Origin: Ilex aquifolium | Lineage: Eukaryota > Streptophyta > Magnoliopsida > Aquifoliales > Aquifoliaceae | NCBI GenBank assembly: GCA_951799425.1 | Contig: OX637393.1 | Coordinates: 13,002,744 to 13,066,743, forward strand | DNA length: 64,000 nt | Direction of reading: 5' to 3' | Part shown: positions 45,760 to 55,666 of the stretch, piece by piece | How the letters are laid out: the number at the start of each line of letters is the position of its first letter | Position numbering within the stretch: position 1 is the first letter of the stretch | The notes under the pieces: generated by a model | Seen by the model: only the letters and a program-made list of their open reading frames with translations | Told to the model about the DNA's origin: nothing | Databases searched by the model: none | Position numbers and translations under genes: made by a program

Positions 45760-46035
45760 CTAGTCTGTATCAGAACTATCTGGTTCAGTAACATTAGTGA
45801 CACAGTTAATTTCAGATCTCACGTATCTGTTTAGCATCGGGCCGGAATAGGATGGCGTCTCAGGGTAATCCTTGCTCTGCCCATCCCTAATCCACCGTAA
45901 ACGATCTAATGATCGACCTGAAATTGGTTCCGCACACTTATTATACCGTCTCAGATGTTCTGTACGACCACATTTTACACAAGCACAGAGACGATTTGCT
46001 CTTCGATGTTTAGCATATGTGCTTTTTCCACATAG
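45760..46035 (-). pseudogene. Zinc-motif ORF of E3, N-terminus lost
   Basis: The frame retains GKSTYAKHRRANRLCACVKC, GRTEHLRRYNKC and GQSKDYPETPSYSGP to the same acidic end as in E2. The first half is missing at the junction with the LTR starting at 46037. The motif has Gly after the second Cys as in E1, where E2 has Asp. Confidence 0.75.
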
Positions 46036-46036
46036 T

Positions 46037-47918
46037 TGATTAAGTAATTAATTTTGTAAGATAAAACAAGTAAATATTATGAATTATAGTTTGTGCTTAA
46101 ATTAAAGTTTTAAATACTTTATGTTGAAAGTTCAAGGTCTAATGCAGAAATACTGAAGAATATAGGACAAATGTGCAAAGCTTAAAGTCACGAATAACCA
46201 AGGTGCAATAAAGAAACATGGACCAATAAGAAGTTGACAAGTGGCAGCCCAAGAAGCCAACACCTAGCACCACTGCAAGGCACCAACCTTCCGGAAGGTT
46301 GGGCTAGGTGTTGGGATGGCCCCCTTGGCCGAAACCTTCCCCCCCTCTATAAATAGTGGTGCCTTGTTCATTCTTCATGGCATCCTTTCCCAAGCCTTTC
46401 AAGACTTCCCCAAGAGCAATTCTCCCTTCATTTGGCCGGCCATACTTGAGCCAAGAAAGCTTTCCAAAGCTAGAAAGAGAGAAAGAAAAAGAAAGAGAAA
46501 GTTCAATACATAGCCGGTCCGTGATACACTTTTATTGTTACTCTGTATTTCTACATTTCTATTGTATCTTTCTATTCGGATAGTTGAACTACCGCCACTT
46601 TTGTGTCTTAAATGATAATAAAGGTGGTTGTGTTTCAATTGTTCCTTGTGAAAGAAGTTTTACAGTTTACCGTTTAATTTTAGTTGTAATGACGAATAGT
46701 CACACTCCTTGTTTGTCTGTAGCAATGGAGCATGAGTAGTCGTCTATACCCTTCAAACTAGGGTAAACATATGTATAATATTGGTTAGATTATGGAAATG
46801 CTTATGTTTTATTTATATGTTTATTTATATATGTAGTATATGTTTAATGCATGATATAGTGATGTACGTAATTCTGGTGATGTGCCTGGAATTATGTCAT
46901 TAGTGTATCATAAGACCAACCAGTTAAAAATCCACGGTGTTCCTACCGGTATGGCTTGTCCTCCATTGGAACTCTGAGGATTTTCTACTGATGTGTGGTA
47001 CAAAACCTAAATGATCCTCATGAATGGCTTGTCCTTCTGGGTTATTAGGGTTTCTTTACTTACTATATATCTAACTATACTGACAGTCTAACAACCACGG
47101 TGTCCCTACTGGAATGACTTGTCTTCCACCAGAATGCTGAGGATGTTTAACTGGCATGCATATATATATATATATATCACAGATAACCTATTGAGTAATT
47201 CAAGTATTCCTTGTCCTTCTGGTTCACTTGAATTAGTTAATTGGTACATCTATAACCAGCTTTCCTAAGAAGTTGTTGTGTTATGCTATATTACCACCAG
47301 TTAACCTAAGAAGTGATTGTGTTATGGATTAATATGTATGTACTTGCTATCAAGAGATCAATTGAATAACTCAAGTATTCCTCATGAATGGTTTGTCCTT
47401 CTTGTTTGCTTGGGTTAATCAATTGACGTGGATATAACCAGCTTTCCTAAGAAGTTGTTGCGTTATGATTTATTACTACCAGTTAGCCTAAGAAGCGGTT
47501 GTGTTATAGTTTATATACATCAGACTTACCGATTGACCCTCCAGTAAAATGGAAGTTAATTGTTGTGAGGTAGCATTTCCAGTAATCAACCAATATAAAG
47601 CATATGGATCCTTAAACTGAAGGGTATCTTTTATATTGTTGTCACTTATACGCTTTACTTACGCATTTTTATTATCTCCGCACTTTATTTCCGCTTTTTA
47701 TTTAAATTAAACTAGTTATCAATCTAAGCTCACATCACAAGCTATCAAACATCATACTACTCCAAATAACAACTTTACTGTTTTTATTTCTTTTACATAC
47801 TAAATTACTAAAACTTTTCGTGAGATCGATACTTGGACTTAAACCGAGAAAACTACAATTTGACCACTTACACTTGGGTGTATAATAATATAATTCAGAC
47901 CACTAAAAGTGAGAATCA
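46037..47918 (+). mobile_element. LTR of an E2-related family, plus orientation (E4)
   Basis: It begins TGATTAAGTAATT and ends GTGAGAATCA, colinear with the E2 LTR but clearly diverged. The TATA box TCTATAAATAG is at 46346-46356, preceded by a strong inverted repeat. The transcribed part repeats AACCAGCTTTCCTAAGAAGT modules and two GGTGT(T/C)CCTAC...GGCTTGTC blocks. No primer site follows and no polypurine tract precedes, so it is a solo or cut LTR. No target duplication (ATAGT left, GTATG right). Confidence 0.82.
46258..46313. repeat. Nested inverted repeat upstream of the TATA box
   Basis: The outer arms CAACACCTAGC (46258-46268) and GCTAGGTGTTG (46303-46313) enclose a perfect 20-bp palindrome at 46283-46302 (CCAACCTTCC and its complement). 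Confidence 0.92.
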
Positions 47919-49207
47919 GTATGCTGATATTGCTAACTTCCTAGCCACTGGTACATTTCCCTTAACTTTACCATGATGGATAAAAAGAAATTTTTAACTA
48001 AAGTTCTTAATTTCTTATGGGATGATCCATACGTATTTAAATACTGTAAGGATCAAATCATAAGACGTTGTGTACCTAATCAAGAGATCAGACATGTAAT
48101 TTCTTTTTGTCACTCTAAAGCATGTGGTGGCCATTTTTCATCAAACAAAACAGCTGCAAAAATCTTGCTATGTGGATTTTATTGGCCCACACTTTTTAAA
48201 GATGAACATACCTTTTGCCTGACATGTGATAAATGCCAAAGGTTGGGGAGTATTTCTAAAAGAAACATGATGCCCCTGAACCCCATGCTGGTAATTGAAA
48301 TTTTTTATTGTTGGGACATTGATTTCATGGGACCATTTCCCCTTCCTTTGGCTATTTTTCTATATTAGTGGTTGTTGATTATGAGTCCAAATGGGTTGAA
48401 GCAATTCCATGCAGAAATAATTATCACCGAATAGTGATTAATTTTTTAAAAGAAAATATCTTGTCCCGATTTGGAATTCCTAAATCCATTATAAGTGATG
48501 TGAGTGCTCATTTTTGCAATCACCCTTTTCAAACTTTGATGAAAAAATATTTAATTTCTCATAAGGTTGTAACCCCTTATCACCCACAGACTAGTGAACA
48601 GACTGAATTGACTAATCAAGAGATCAAAATAATTTTAGAAAAAATAGTAAATTCGGACCGCAAAGATTGTTTGTTAAGACTAACTGATGCACTTTGGGCA
48701 TATCGCACTGTTTTTAAAATAATTTTGGGTATGTCCTCTTATCGATTAGTTTATGGAAAACCTTATCACTTATCTGTTGAATTGGAACACAGAGCCTAGT
48801 GGACTATTAACACCATGAACTTTGACTTGGACAAAGCAGGGATATCAAGAAAACTCCAAATTAATGAATTGGAAGAATTGAGAAATGAGGCCTATGATAA
48901 TGCTAAAATTGCAAAAGAGAGAATGAAAATTTTTCATGACAAAAATATTGTGAGAAAATCTTTTGCTCCTTCCCACAAAGTCATTTTTTTCAATTCAAGG
49001 CTCCGCCTGTTTCCTGATAAATTGAGATCAAAATGGACTGGGCCTTACATTGTAAGGCGAGTGTTTGGACATGGAGTAGTGGAAGTGGAAAATGCGTCAA
49101 ATGGTAATAATTTTACTGTTAATGGACAACGTTTAAAACCATTTTACGAAGAGTTTGTTAAAGATGTAGAATCCATTTTTCTAATGGATCCAGAATATTC
49201 TGAATAG
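47919..49207 (+). pseudogene. Athila-like integrase, E1
   Basis: It starts within the segment before integrase (QYADIANFLATGTFPL). The HHCC domain is visible: CHSKACGGHFSSNKTAAK, GFYWPTLFKDE, CLTCDKCQRLG. Core acids: [16 protein letters not shown]; and the Glu of [13 protein letters not shown]. The C-terminal part has FNSRLRLFPDKLRSKWTGPY and NGQRLKPFYEEF and ends at TAG 49205. Breaks: frame change near 47975, frameshift near 48350 after FMGPFP, and TAG at 48797 where relatives have Tyr (EHRA-stop-W). Integrase inserts cDNA; this copy cannot. Reverse transcriptase is missing upstream. Confidence 0.88.
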
Positions 49208-49607
49208 ATTCACGACTGCCTACACAAAAAAGGGTCGGGTCAGGAAAAATTCAACCCAACCCTACCCGAACGGACACCTTTATAAGGCCTCCAAACCCTA
49301 ATCCATTTCCCACTCTACCGTTCTTCTTCTTCTTCCCTTTTCTCTTCAAACGATTCACTCTCTACAAACTCCATGGCCATACATTCCACAAATATCATCC
49401 TTTGTTTTATGTTTTGTATTTTGATATTGTATCTGCTCATGGGTTTCCTTCTTCTGTTTGCACTTACGCAGAAGGGTTTTCATGTTAATCAAAACCCTGA
49501 TTTTTGTAAAAAATGATTAAATATGTATTTTGTTTGTTGGGCTTCGGTAGATGAACAGATCTCTCTCTCAACCCATAAACCACTCTGCATACACTGGTAA
49601 ATTCGAA
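49208..49607 (+). other. Region between integrase and internal tract
   Basis: ACACCTTTATAAGGCCTCC near 49270, followed by a pyrimidine-rich stretch (TTCTTCTTCTTCCC) and CTCTCTAC, looks like a plant core promoter and leader placed just upstream of the small ORF. No ORF of its own. Confidence 0.4.
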
Positions 49608-49643
49608 ACATTGGGGACAATGTTCAGTTTAGGTTGGGGGGTG
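49608..49643 (+). other. Internal polypurine tract with hairpin, E1
   Basis: ACATTGGGGACAATGT (49608-49623; arms ACATTG and CAATGT) followed by AGGTTGGGGGGTG (49631-49643). It is about 0.4 kb after integrase and 0.2 kb before the small ORF, so it is not directly next to an LTR. Confidence 0.75.
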
Positions 49644-49850
49644 AGAAATATAGTTCGTATTGACACAGATATGTGATTTTAAAATTTTGTCTTGATCGTA
49701 TTTACACAGTATTCTTGCTAATATTTCATATTTATATGGCCTTTATAGTATTTAAAAAAAATGATGATCATGTCTTTAAAGGCAACTTCAATCGTCTTTG
49801 TGACTGACAAACATTAAAGAACCAGATAGGGTGTCTTAAGCTTAGCAAAA

Positions 49851-50249
49851 ATGGATAATAAGATTTTTTGGTTTAGTTTAGGCATTTTACGTACATTTCC
49901 ATCTAATGTGTATTCTGCGATAATGAAAAAAGCAAGATTGGTGAGAAAAATTAAAATTCGAGAAGAACAAGCGAAACCACTGCGTGGAAGAAGCACTTTT
50001 GCAAAACGTCGTCATGTCAAACGACTTGGTGCATGTAAACAATGTGGCAGGATCTTTCACATGAAGGAATACAATCAGTGTTCTGAACCAATTTTCGGTT
50101 GCGCACTCGATCGGTTAGACTAGATAGTGTATGGGCAGAGTAAGGATTATCCTGAGACGTCATACTATACCAGTCTTGTACTTACACGTTATGTGCGACA
50201 AGAAATTGGAAGAGTCACTGATTGTTCGAATGACATGGAGACAAGGTAA
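49851..50249 (+). pseudogene. Zinc-motif ORF of E1, one stop
   Basis: The start MDNKIFWFSLGILRTFP aligns with the E2 ORF from the first residue. Shared along the length: IMKKARLVRK, QAKPLRGRSTFAKRR, then CKQCGRIFHMKEYNQC (CX2CX4HX6C), EPIFGCALDRLD, and after a TAG at 50121 the box GQSKDYPETSYY and RYVRQEIGRVTD, to TAA at 50247. Length 132 codons, against 134 in E2. The nonsense codon is the only break. Family unknown to me. Confidence 0.72.
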
Positions 50250-50559
50250 GACTCGGATTAGAATTTTTCTTGACAAAGTTGTGGAAAAGAATGTTTTTTT
50301 TTTGGGATGAAGGTCAAATGGTCCGAACTCTTTTTGTAAAAATGTAAATATTCTTTTTTTTTAGATGTACAAAGTCATTTTTTTGAAATAAAATGTGGGT
50401 CGAGTAAGGAATGTCCTAAAATGCCAACGAAATTGTAGCGTGGTTAGGGACTTATCTTGAGATGCCATAGTTTTCCAAGTTCAAATTGTGCATTTAGTCT
50501 TTTTATAATTTTGTGTATAAATATGTATGTAAATATATATAGAATTTTGATTTTTATTT
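50250..50559 (+). other. Tail with decayed echoes of the small ORF
   Basis: Around 50398-50430 (GAGTAAGGAATGTCCTAAAA) and 50446-50475 the sequence resembles the codons of the GQSKDYPETP box. Otherwise AT-rich, with T runs; no further feature. Confidence 0.4.
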
Positions 50560-50783
50560 GGCGTTCGTACGCCAGTTCACGTTCGAACGTTAGTTGCTTA
50601 TAGTACTTGATCTCTGCAGAACCTCAAAAGTACTGGAAGCAGCCTTAGTTCGAACGCCAGATGGACGTGTGAACTTAAATTCCACGTTCGAATGCCAAAT
50701 CACGTTCGAACTAGAGGAGCTTACAGTACTTTGTGGTCTCTACAGAACACCAAAAGTACTGGAAGAAACCTTAGTTCGAACGA

Positions 50784-53460
50784 TGTTGTCCAAATTTCAT
50801 ATTGACAATTTACGTGCAAGTATACACGATCAACAAGTAATAAAGTGATGAGTAGAGTATCGTTCCCATGGAGAATTATTACTAATAATTTCCAAGTACT
50901 AACTTTATATCAATTCAATTTTATTTAAACAATTGAAATTAACTATGAATTCACTAATTTAAAACTAAATCTAAATTTAACAATCAATGATTGAATTTAC
51001 CAGATAAAAGAATTTAAGATTACAACTTCCCCTAATACTTCGTATAAATCTTTCCACTCTATTTCCAGTTAATTGATCTTAATAAATTGTTAACTGAGAG
51101 TTCAAAATTATTTATCAAACCTCTTCCGATGGTTAGATAAAAATATATCTTCCAATTAAATCACTATATTCCTATGCAAAATAAGTTGGAATAGATTCAT
51201 TAAATTCAAACTCTCATAAAAGTTACACACGGCATATAGGTATATTCCTATCCTATACACAAACCCAGCTATACAATCCTAAGAAGAATCAACTAGACTC
51301 ATGTCATCATATTCAGATGTAAACCTAGAATTCATTTTCCAATTTCATCTAGAAAATCAAATTAATTGTTGGTCAAACAATCATTATATTAAGCACAAAA
51401 TATGATAAACAACTCATATATGATCAATCACAACTGATAATGAGAGTAGATTAATTTAACTAAACATCAGGTTCCGTTGCAATCTTAATAAAAATTTAGT
51501 TCAAAATGTAATTGAAAAACATCATTCTCAAATTAATCAACATCTCAGAAAATCAAAACTAAAAGTAAGAGAAAAGAATGAAAACTTAGTTGCAATTTTC
51601 AATCTCTCTCTAGTCTTCGATTCCGATCTTCTACGCGTCGCTTCCTTCAATTTTTGCCTTCAATTTTTTATCAATTCTTGGTTCACCCTTGATTAACCAT
51701 CAAAAGTGTTATTTTATTATATTTAATGATTGATTAATTGCATATTATTTGTGATTAAATGTGTCAAATTTCTTAATTTTCTAGTTTGATACTTTTTCTA
51801 GTTGTTTGGTTTATTTTGCAGGTAAATTGGTTGATTTAAAGTAATAATGGATAATGCAAGTGAAACAATCACTAGAGGGAGAATCATAACTGATAAAGAT
51901 TGAATATTCAACATTGACATAGGAAGACTTGAAGATAAATCAGCAATTTAGTCCTTATAAGAGTCCAAGTGAGAAGAAAACTCATTTAAAGTCGGATTAT
52001 GAAAGTTTCATAAAAGATAAGGATTTGACAGGTCTTCAGTCTTTTGGCCATAACTTTTGATTCTGATATCTGATTTACCTGATTTTTGAGGGGTTGGAAA
52101 GAATACTTCAAGGGCTACAGAAGTGTATTTCAAGAAAATTTCATGAATCAGCCTCTAAATATGAAAAATACAAGATCGAAGTCTGGATAGATTTTGTACC
52201 TGCGCCCCAAGATTTTATGCACGGGATTTAACTTTAAAAGACTTCTGTTTGGAAAAGAATTCCTCCCAATTCAACCTTATATCTTCTACCTGTACCTATG
52301 ATTTATTTTAGTATAAATAAAGGCTCTCATCTATTGAGAGAGATAATTAGGATTTAGAAAATTAGGATTAGGATTATTATTCTTTTTCCATCTTTTTATT
52401 TTGGTTTTAGTTCATCATGTCTGGCTAAAAGGTTCAGCTAGGGCTCGGGGAGGACCTCTCAATGAAGTACGGTAATGTTATTGACTCTGAGCTTAATGAT
52501 ATGGGATATTATGTTAATTTAGCTTTTGATTTATTAACAAAGTTTTTGCTCAATAAAAATCCTTGAGTCATTGTGTCATGTACATTGATTGCTTGAATTT
52601 CCCTGCGAGTAAATAATTGGTTATTCCACACTTAAGTTGATTATCATTATTTCATAGAATAATATAATTGTATGATTATTCAGGTTCCTGAATAGTCCTT
52701 TGATTATAAATTGTGATTTTCTTGCTTAATTTGGTGACTTGAATCAACCGACATTTGATTCTTGTCTAGAATTATGATTTAAGTCCTTAATCATTATTGT
52801 ATGGAATTGAGAGGGAGTACCTGATGCTCTAGTATTTTTGTTATACTGTTTTAATTACTTCAATCAATATTCTCAACTCAACAATCTTTTAAATAAATTG
52901 TCTTCACAAGTTTATTATAGTATTTGTGTGATTGCTACTGTTTCACAATTCCCTAAGGGTTCGACCTTGGTCTTCCGAGAAATATATTACTTCGCTCAAC
53001 TTGTGCTTGGGTTTACAATATTGAAGTTGAAGCAACCCTCTATTAACAGCCCCTCAAATCAGTATATCTTTATCCCAGCTCAAACCCTAACATATATGTA
53101 GCATTAGAGTTCAATTCCTACTCAAAAACAAGTCAGAATTCGCGTCCCAAGCCAAAACACGCGCTGCAGTCCCTAAAATCGGCGCAGCTGCGCTGAGTTT
53201 CTAGCCTTCTAGAGCTGTAGCGCTACTCCTAGAGCTGCGGCGCTGATCCCCTTTTATGCCTACAACTGCCCTTGTTGCTTAATCCTCAATTAATCCACAC
53301 TTTATTCTATCAAATGACCTTGTTTCCATCCAAATCATGATCCCTACAAAAAAAAATTAAAACACACAAAACAAATAAAAAATGAACATAAAATACTTGA
53401 AAACTCGCAATTTCATCAAGTCAAGAATACTCAATTCGTAGGTACAAAACTCACTCATCA
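50784..53460 (-). repeat. 3' LTR of E6, interrupted
   Basis: Colinear with 57875-59199 except for the insertion 51690-53034 and its duplicated ACCCT. It holds GCGCAGCTGCGC and AGCGCT words at about 53174-53258. Confidence 0.92.
51690..53034 (+). mobile_element. Solo LTR, E5 family
   Basis: It begins TGATTAACCATCAAAAGTG and ends GAAGTTGAAGCA, the sense ends of the E5 LTR, with ACCCT at 51685-51689 and 53035-53039. TATA box at 52311-52320. It contains the shared CATAACTTTT...GGGCTACAGAAGTGTA block (52035-52180). It is diverged from the E5 copies and therefore older than E5. Confidence 0.93.
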
Positions 53461-53476
53461 AATACCCCCAAACTTA
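53461..53476 (-). other. Terminal polypurine tract, E6
   Basis: The minus strand reads TTTAAGTTTGGGGGTATT directly before the LTR start TGATGAGT. Confidence 0.85.
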
Positions 53477-53906
53477 AATCTTTGTTTGTCCTCAAGAAAA
53501 ATACTAAGAACAAAAACTATAAAAAAAAAAATTAACCCTAACAACCAACTACTCAAATAATGGATCAATATGAATCTGAATAATGGCCCCAAAAGTTACT
53601 ACAAATAATAATTCACGGGAAACTTCAAAACAGTGCAAAGTCTAACAATTCAACATACTCCTTAATTTAACCTCCGCTCATGACCCTTTAAATACATGTA
53701 CATATCCGAACTATTCAAGCTAGTCATCACCCAGATACATGTACGTAATCAAGTGCTCCATAGGAGATACTCAATATCAACTCTATGAACTTACGTTTCA
53801 CATCAACCCCTGCTAAGTAAGGCAAAACATATAACTAGAAGGTACAAAGATATTTTCATCTCTCTCTCTCTCTTTTTTTTATTCTTTTTTTTTTCATTCG
53901 TTCGGT

Positions 53907-53997
53907 GAGTGCATTTTATGCTCTATCTCACCTCTTATTGAGCGAGTGCATTTTAAGTTCCATCTCGCCTTCTCTTGAACGAGTGCGTTTTACGCTC
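53907..53997. repeat. Three hairpin units, 37-bp period, E6
   Basis: Units start at 53907 (GAGTGCATTTTATGCTC), 53944 (GAGTGCATTTTAAGTTC, one arm decayed) and 53981 (GAGTGCGTTTTACGCTC), each followed by TATCTC or CATCTC. Confidence 0.88.
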
Positions 53998-54490
53998 CAT
54001 CTCTACTCATCACATGCCCATTTCTTGTTTCTTGTCTTCCTATTTTTTTTTTCTTCTAACTCATGAAGGATCAAATCAAAATAATTTTCCAAAAACTCTT
54101 TTTTTTTTATACTAACCCATCATAACCAATATTTTTCCCAAACTTATATGAATGCCTAAATTTTGCTTTGACTGATGCTTAAATAAGTTTTCTAGAGTTT
54201 CAATGATATCTCCCACAAGCACTTAGCCGAATAAATTCTCTAAATAATAACTAACCAAACGGATGGATATGTGCTCATGAATGAAAGGATCACAACCAGT
54301 GTAAAACCAACTAGTATGTAAAACTACAAACCCAAAATGTTCATCAATTTCCCTTGAATTAACAATTAATCAAATTCATCATTGGCCATAATCAAATTCA
54401 CTCAACACATTGCTCAAGTTATACTAAAACATGCTTTCTAAGTGCAAAACATACTATCTAAATGCATACCTAATAATGCAAACAAGAATA

Positions 54491-54526
54491 CACCCCAAAA
54501 CTTAAACTAAACATTGTCCTCAATGT
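54491..54526 (-). other. Internal polypurine tract with hairpin, E6
   Basis: The minus strand reads ACATTGAGGACAATGT (54511-54526) and then TTTAAGTTTTGGGGTG. It lies about 1 kb from the terminal tract. Confidence 0.75.
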
Positions 54527-55199
54527 ATAAAGTAGGAAAAATTAAGATAGAGGATTTCCCTGAGACCTCGCTAGTTGGCATCATCGTTAGCGTTCTTGTC
54601 GTCCGCTGAGTCAGGAGCTTATTCGGGAAACATAGGTAGACTAGGAAACTTACGTTGCAAAGCTTAATCTTTACCCATGGAGAATGGAGGAATCCTTGCT
54701 CTAGTTGATACTCATTGATGCCACTTAAGAGGTAAGATTGTTATATAAAGGAGATTGGAAAATCCAAGATGATTCAACGGAATTATGGGTGAATAAGAGT
54801 TGGGGTGAATAGATTTTTAGAGGTTTGAAATTTTGGAAGAGTAGGAGTAATTGTTGGAAGACCCTTGTCCCTGAATGTAGAGCTGAAGGGTGATTTATAA
54901 TGCTGAAATTATGTTTTCAGCGATGTCCAGGCCGAACATAGGCGCTGCTGTGCTGCCTGGAGTGCTGTTTTACTGGTCTTGACTCCTTCTTTAGCTTGTG
55001 CAAGCTCCGCTATATTTTTTTTCGATCCTCGGTACCTGGAGGCAATTGATACACTAATTAAAATGCACTAATAATCTAATATCATAATTACTCCTAAAAA
55101 ACTAAATTGACATAAACATGGATTAAAAATTAAAAACTAAAATTTGGGTTGCCTCCCAAATAGTGCTTGTTTTATAGTCTTCAGCCTGACTACTCCCTG

Positions 55200-55637
55200 T
55201 TTCAATCCGGGTCGGCAAGGGTAATTGAGGTCTTTTGATAATCAATGTCGCCGCCCCATTAGTGCTTCAATCTCTGCCCGTTCACCTTGAAAGTTCGCTT
55301 CAAATTCGCCTCCTCGACTTCAACTGCTCCATGTGGGAACACCTTTGTAATAATGAATGGTCCTGACTACCTTGATTTGAGTTTTCCCGGGATGAGCTTT
55401 AACCACGAATTGAAAAGGAGTGCAGCTTGACCCGGCTCAAACTTTCGCTCAATGATCTTCTTATCATGCCAGTTTTTTATCTTCTCTTTATATAGCTTGG
55501 CATTCTCAAGGGGATCTGAAATACAGCTTCCTATGAATACCTCATTCACTGCATCTTCCACCAAATCAACCCAAAAACATTCTTCTGTTTCCTTTGGAAA
55601 TTTCAAAGCTGAAAATACATTGAATGTAACCTCTTGA
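55200..55637 (-). pseudogene. Protease-linker joined to integrase C-terminus, E6
   Basis: The frame first gives [20 protein letters not shown] and [12 protein letters not shown], the linker after protease. It continues without a shift into [42 protein letters not shown]-stop-SGPF, FPHGAVEVEEANLKRTFKV and NGQRLKH-stop, the integrase C-terminus. The deletion joint is near 55525. Both stops fit changes from TGG or TAC/TAT codons. The joined frame lacks all catalytic domains. Confidence 0.82.
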
Positions 55638-55666
55638 TCTTAGACTCGCATAATTAGCTCACATTT

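Larger units (their letters stand above)
28388..46035 (-). mobile_element. Athila-like element E2 with tandem partial copy E3
   Basis: Minus strand, high to low: primer site (36821-36838), gag-protease (36696-33976), internal polypurine tract, zinc-motif ORF, env-like ORF, conserved 3' block, polypurine tract, 3' LTR (28388-30139). Reverse transcriptase, RNase H and integrase are missing. Beyond the primer site only TGATT of the 5' LTR remains before a chromodomain-element fragment begins. The remainder of that LTR resumes at 42123 and is followed by a second copy of the 3' internal region (to 46035). This gives an LTR-internal-LTR-internal arrangement, as unequal recombination or a duplication would leave. 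Confidence 0.78.
42689..46035 (-). repeat. Tandem copy (E3) of the E2 3' internal region
   Basis: Together with the LTR remnant, 42124-46035 repeats 29575-33490 with scattered differences: polypurine tract, conserved structured block, 37-bp hairpin pair, env-like ORF and part of the zinc-motif ORF. It ends abruptly within that ORF, where a plus-strand LTR begins. Confidence 0.9.

Noticed and set aside
28388..47918. The whole cluster as one inverted-repeat transposon, since its ends are inverted LTRs (TGATTCGC...GAGAATCA)
   Set aside because: The two LTRs are clearly diverged, no target duplication flanks the cluster, and internal parts belong to separate elements.
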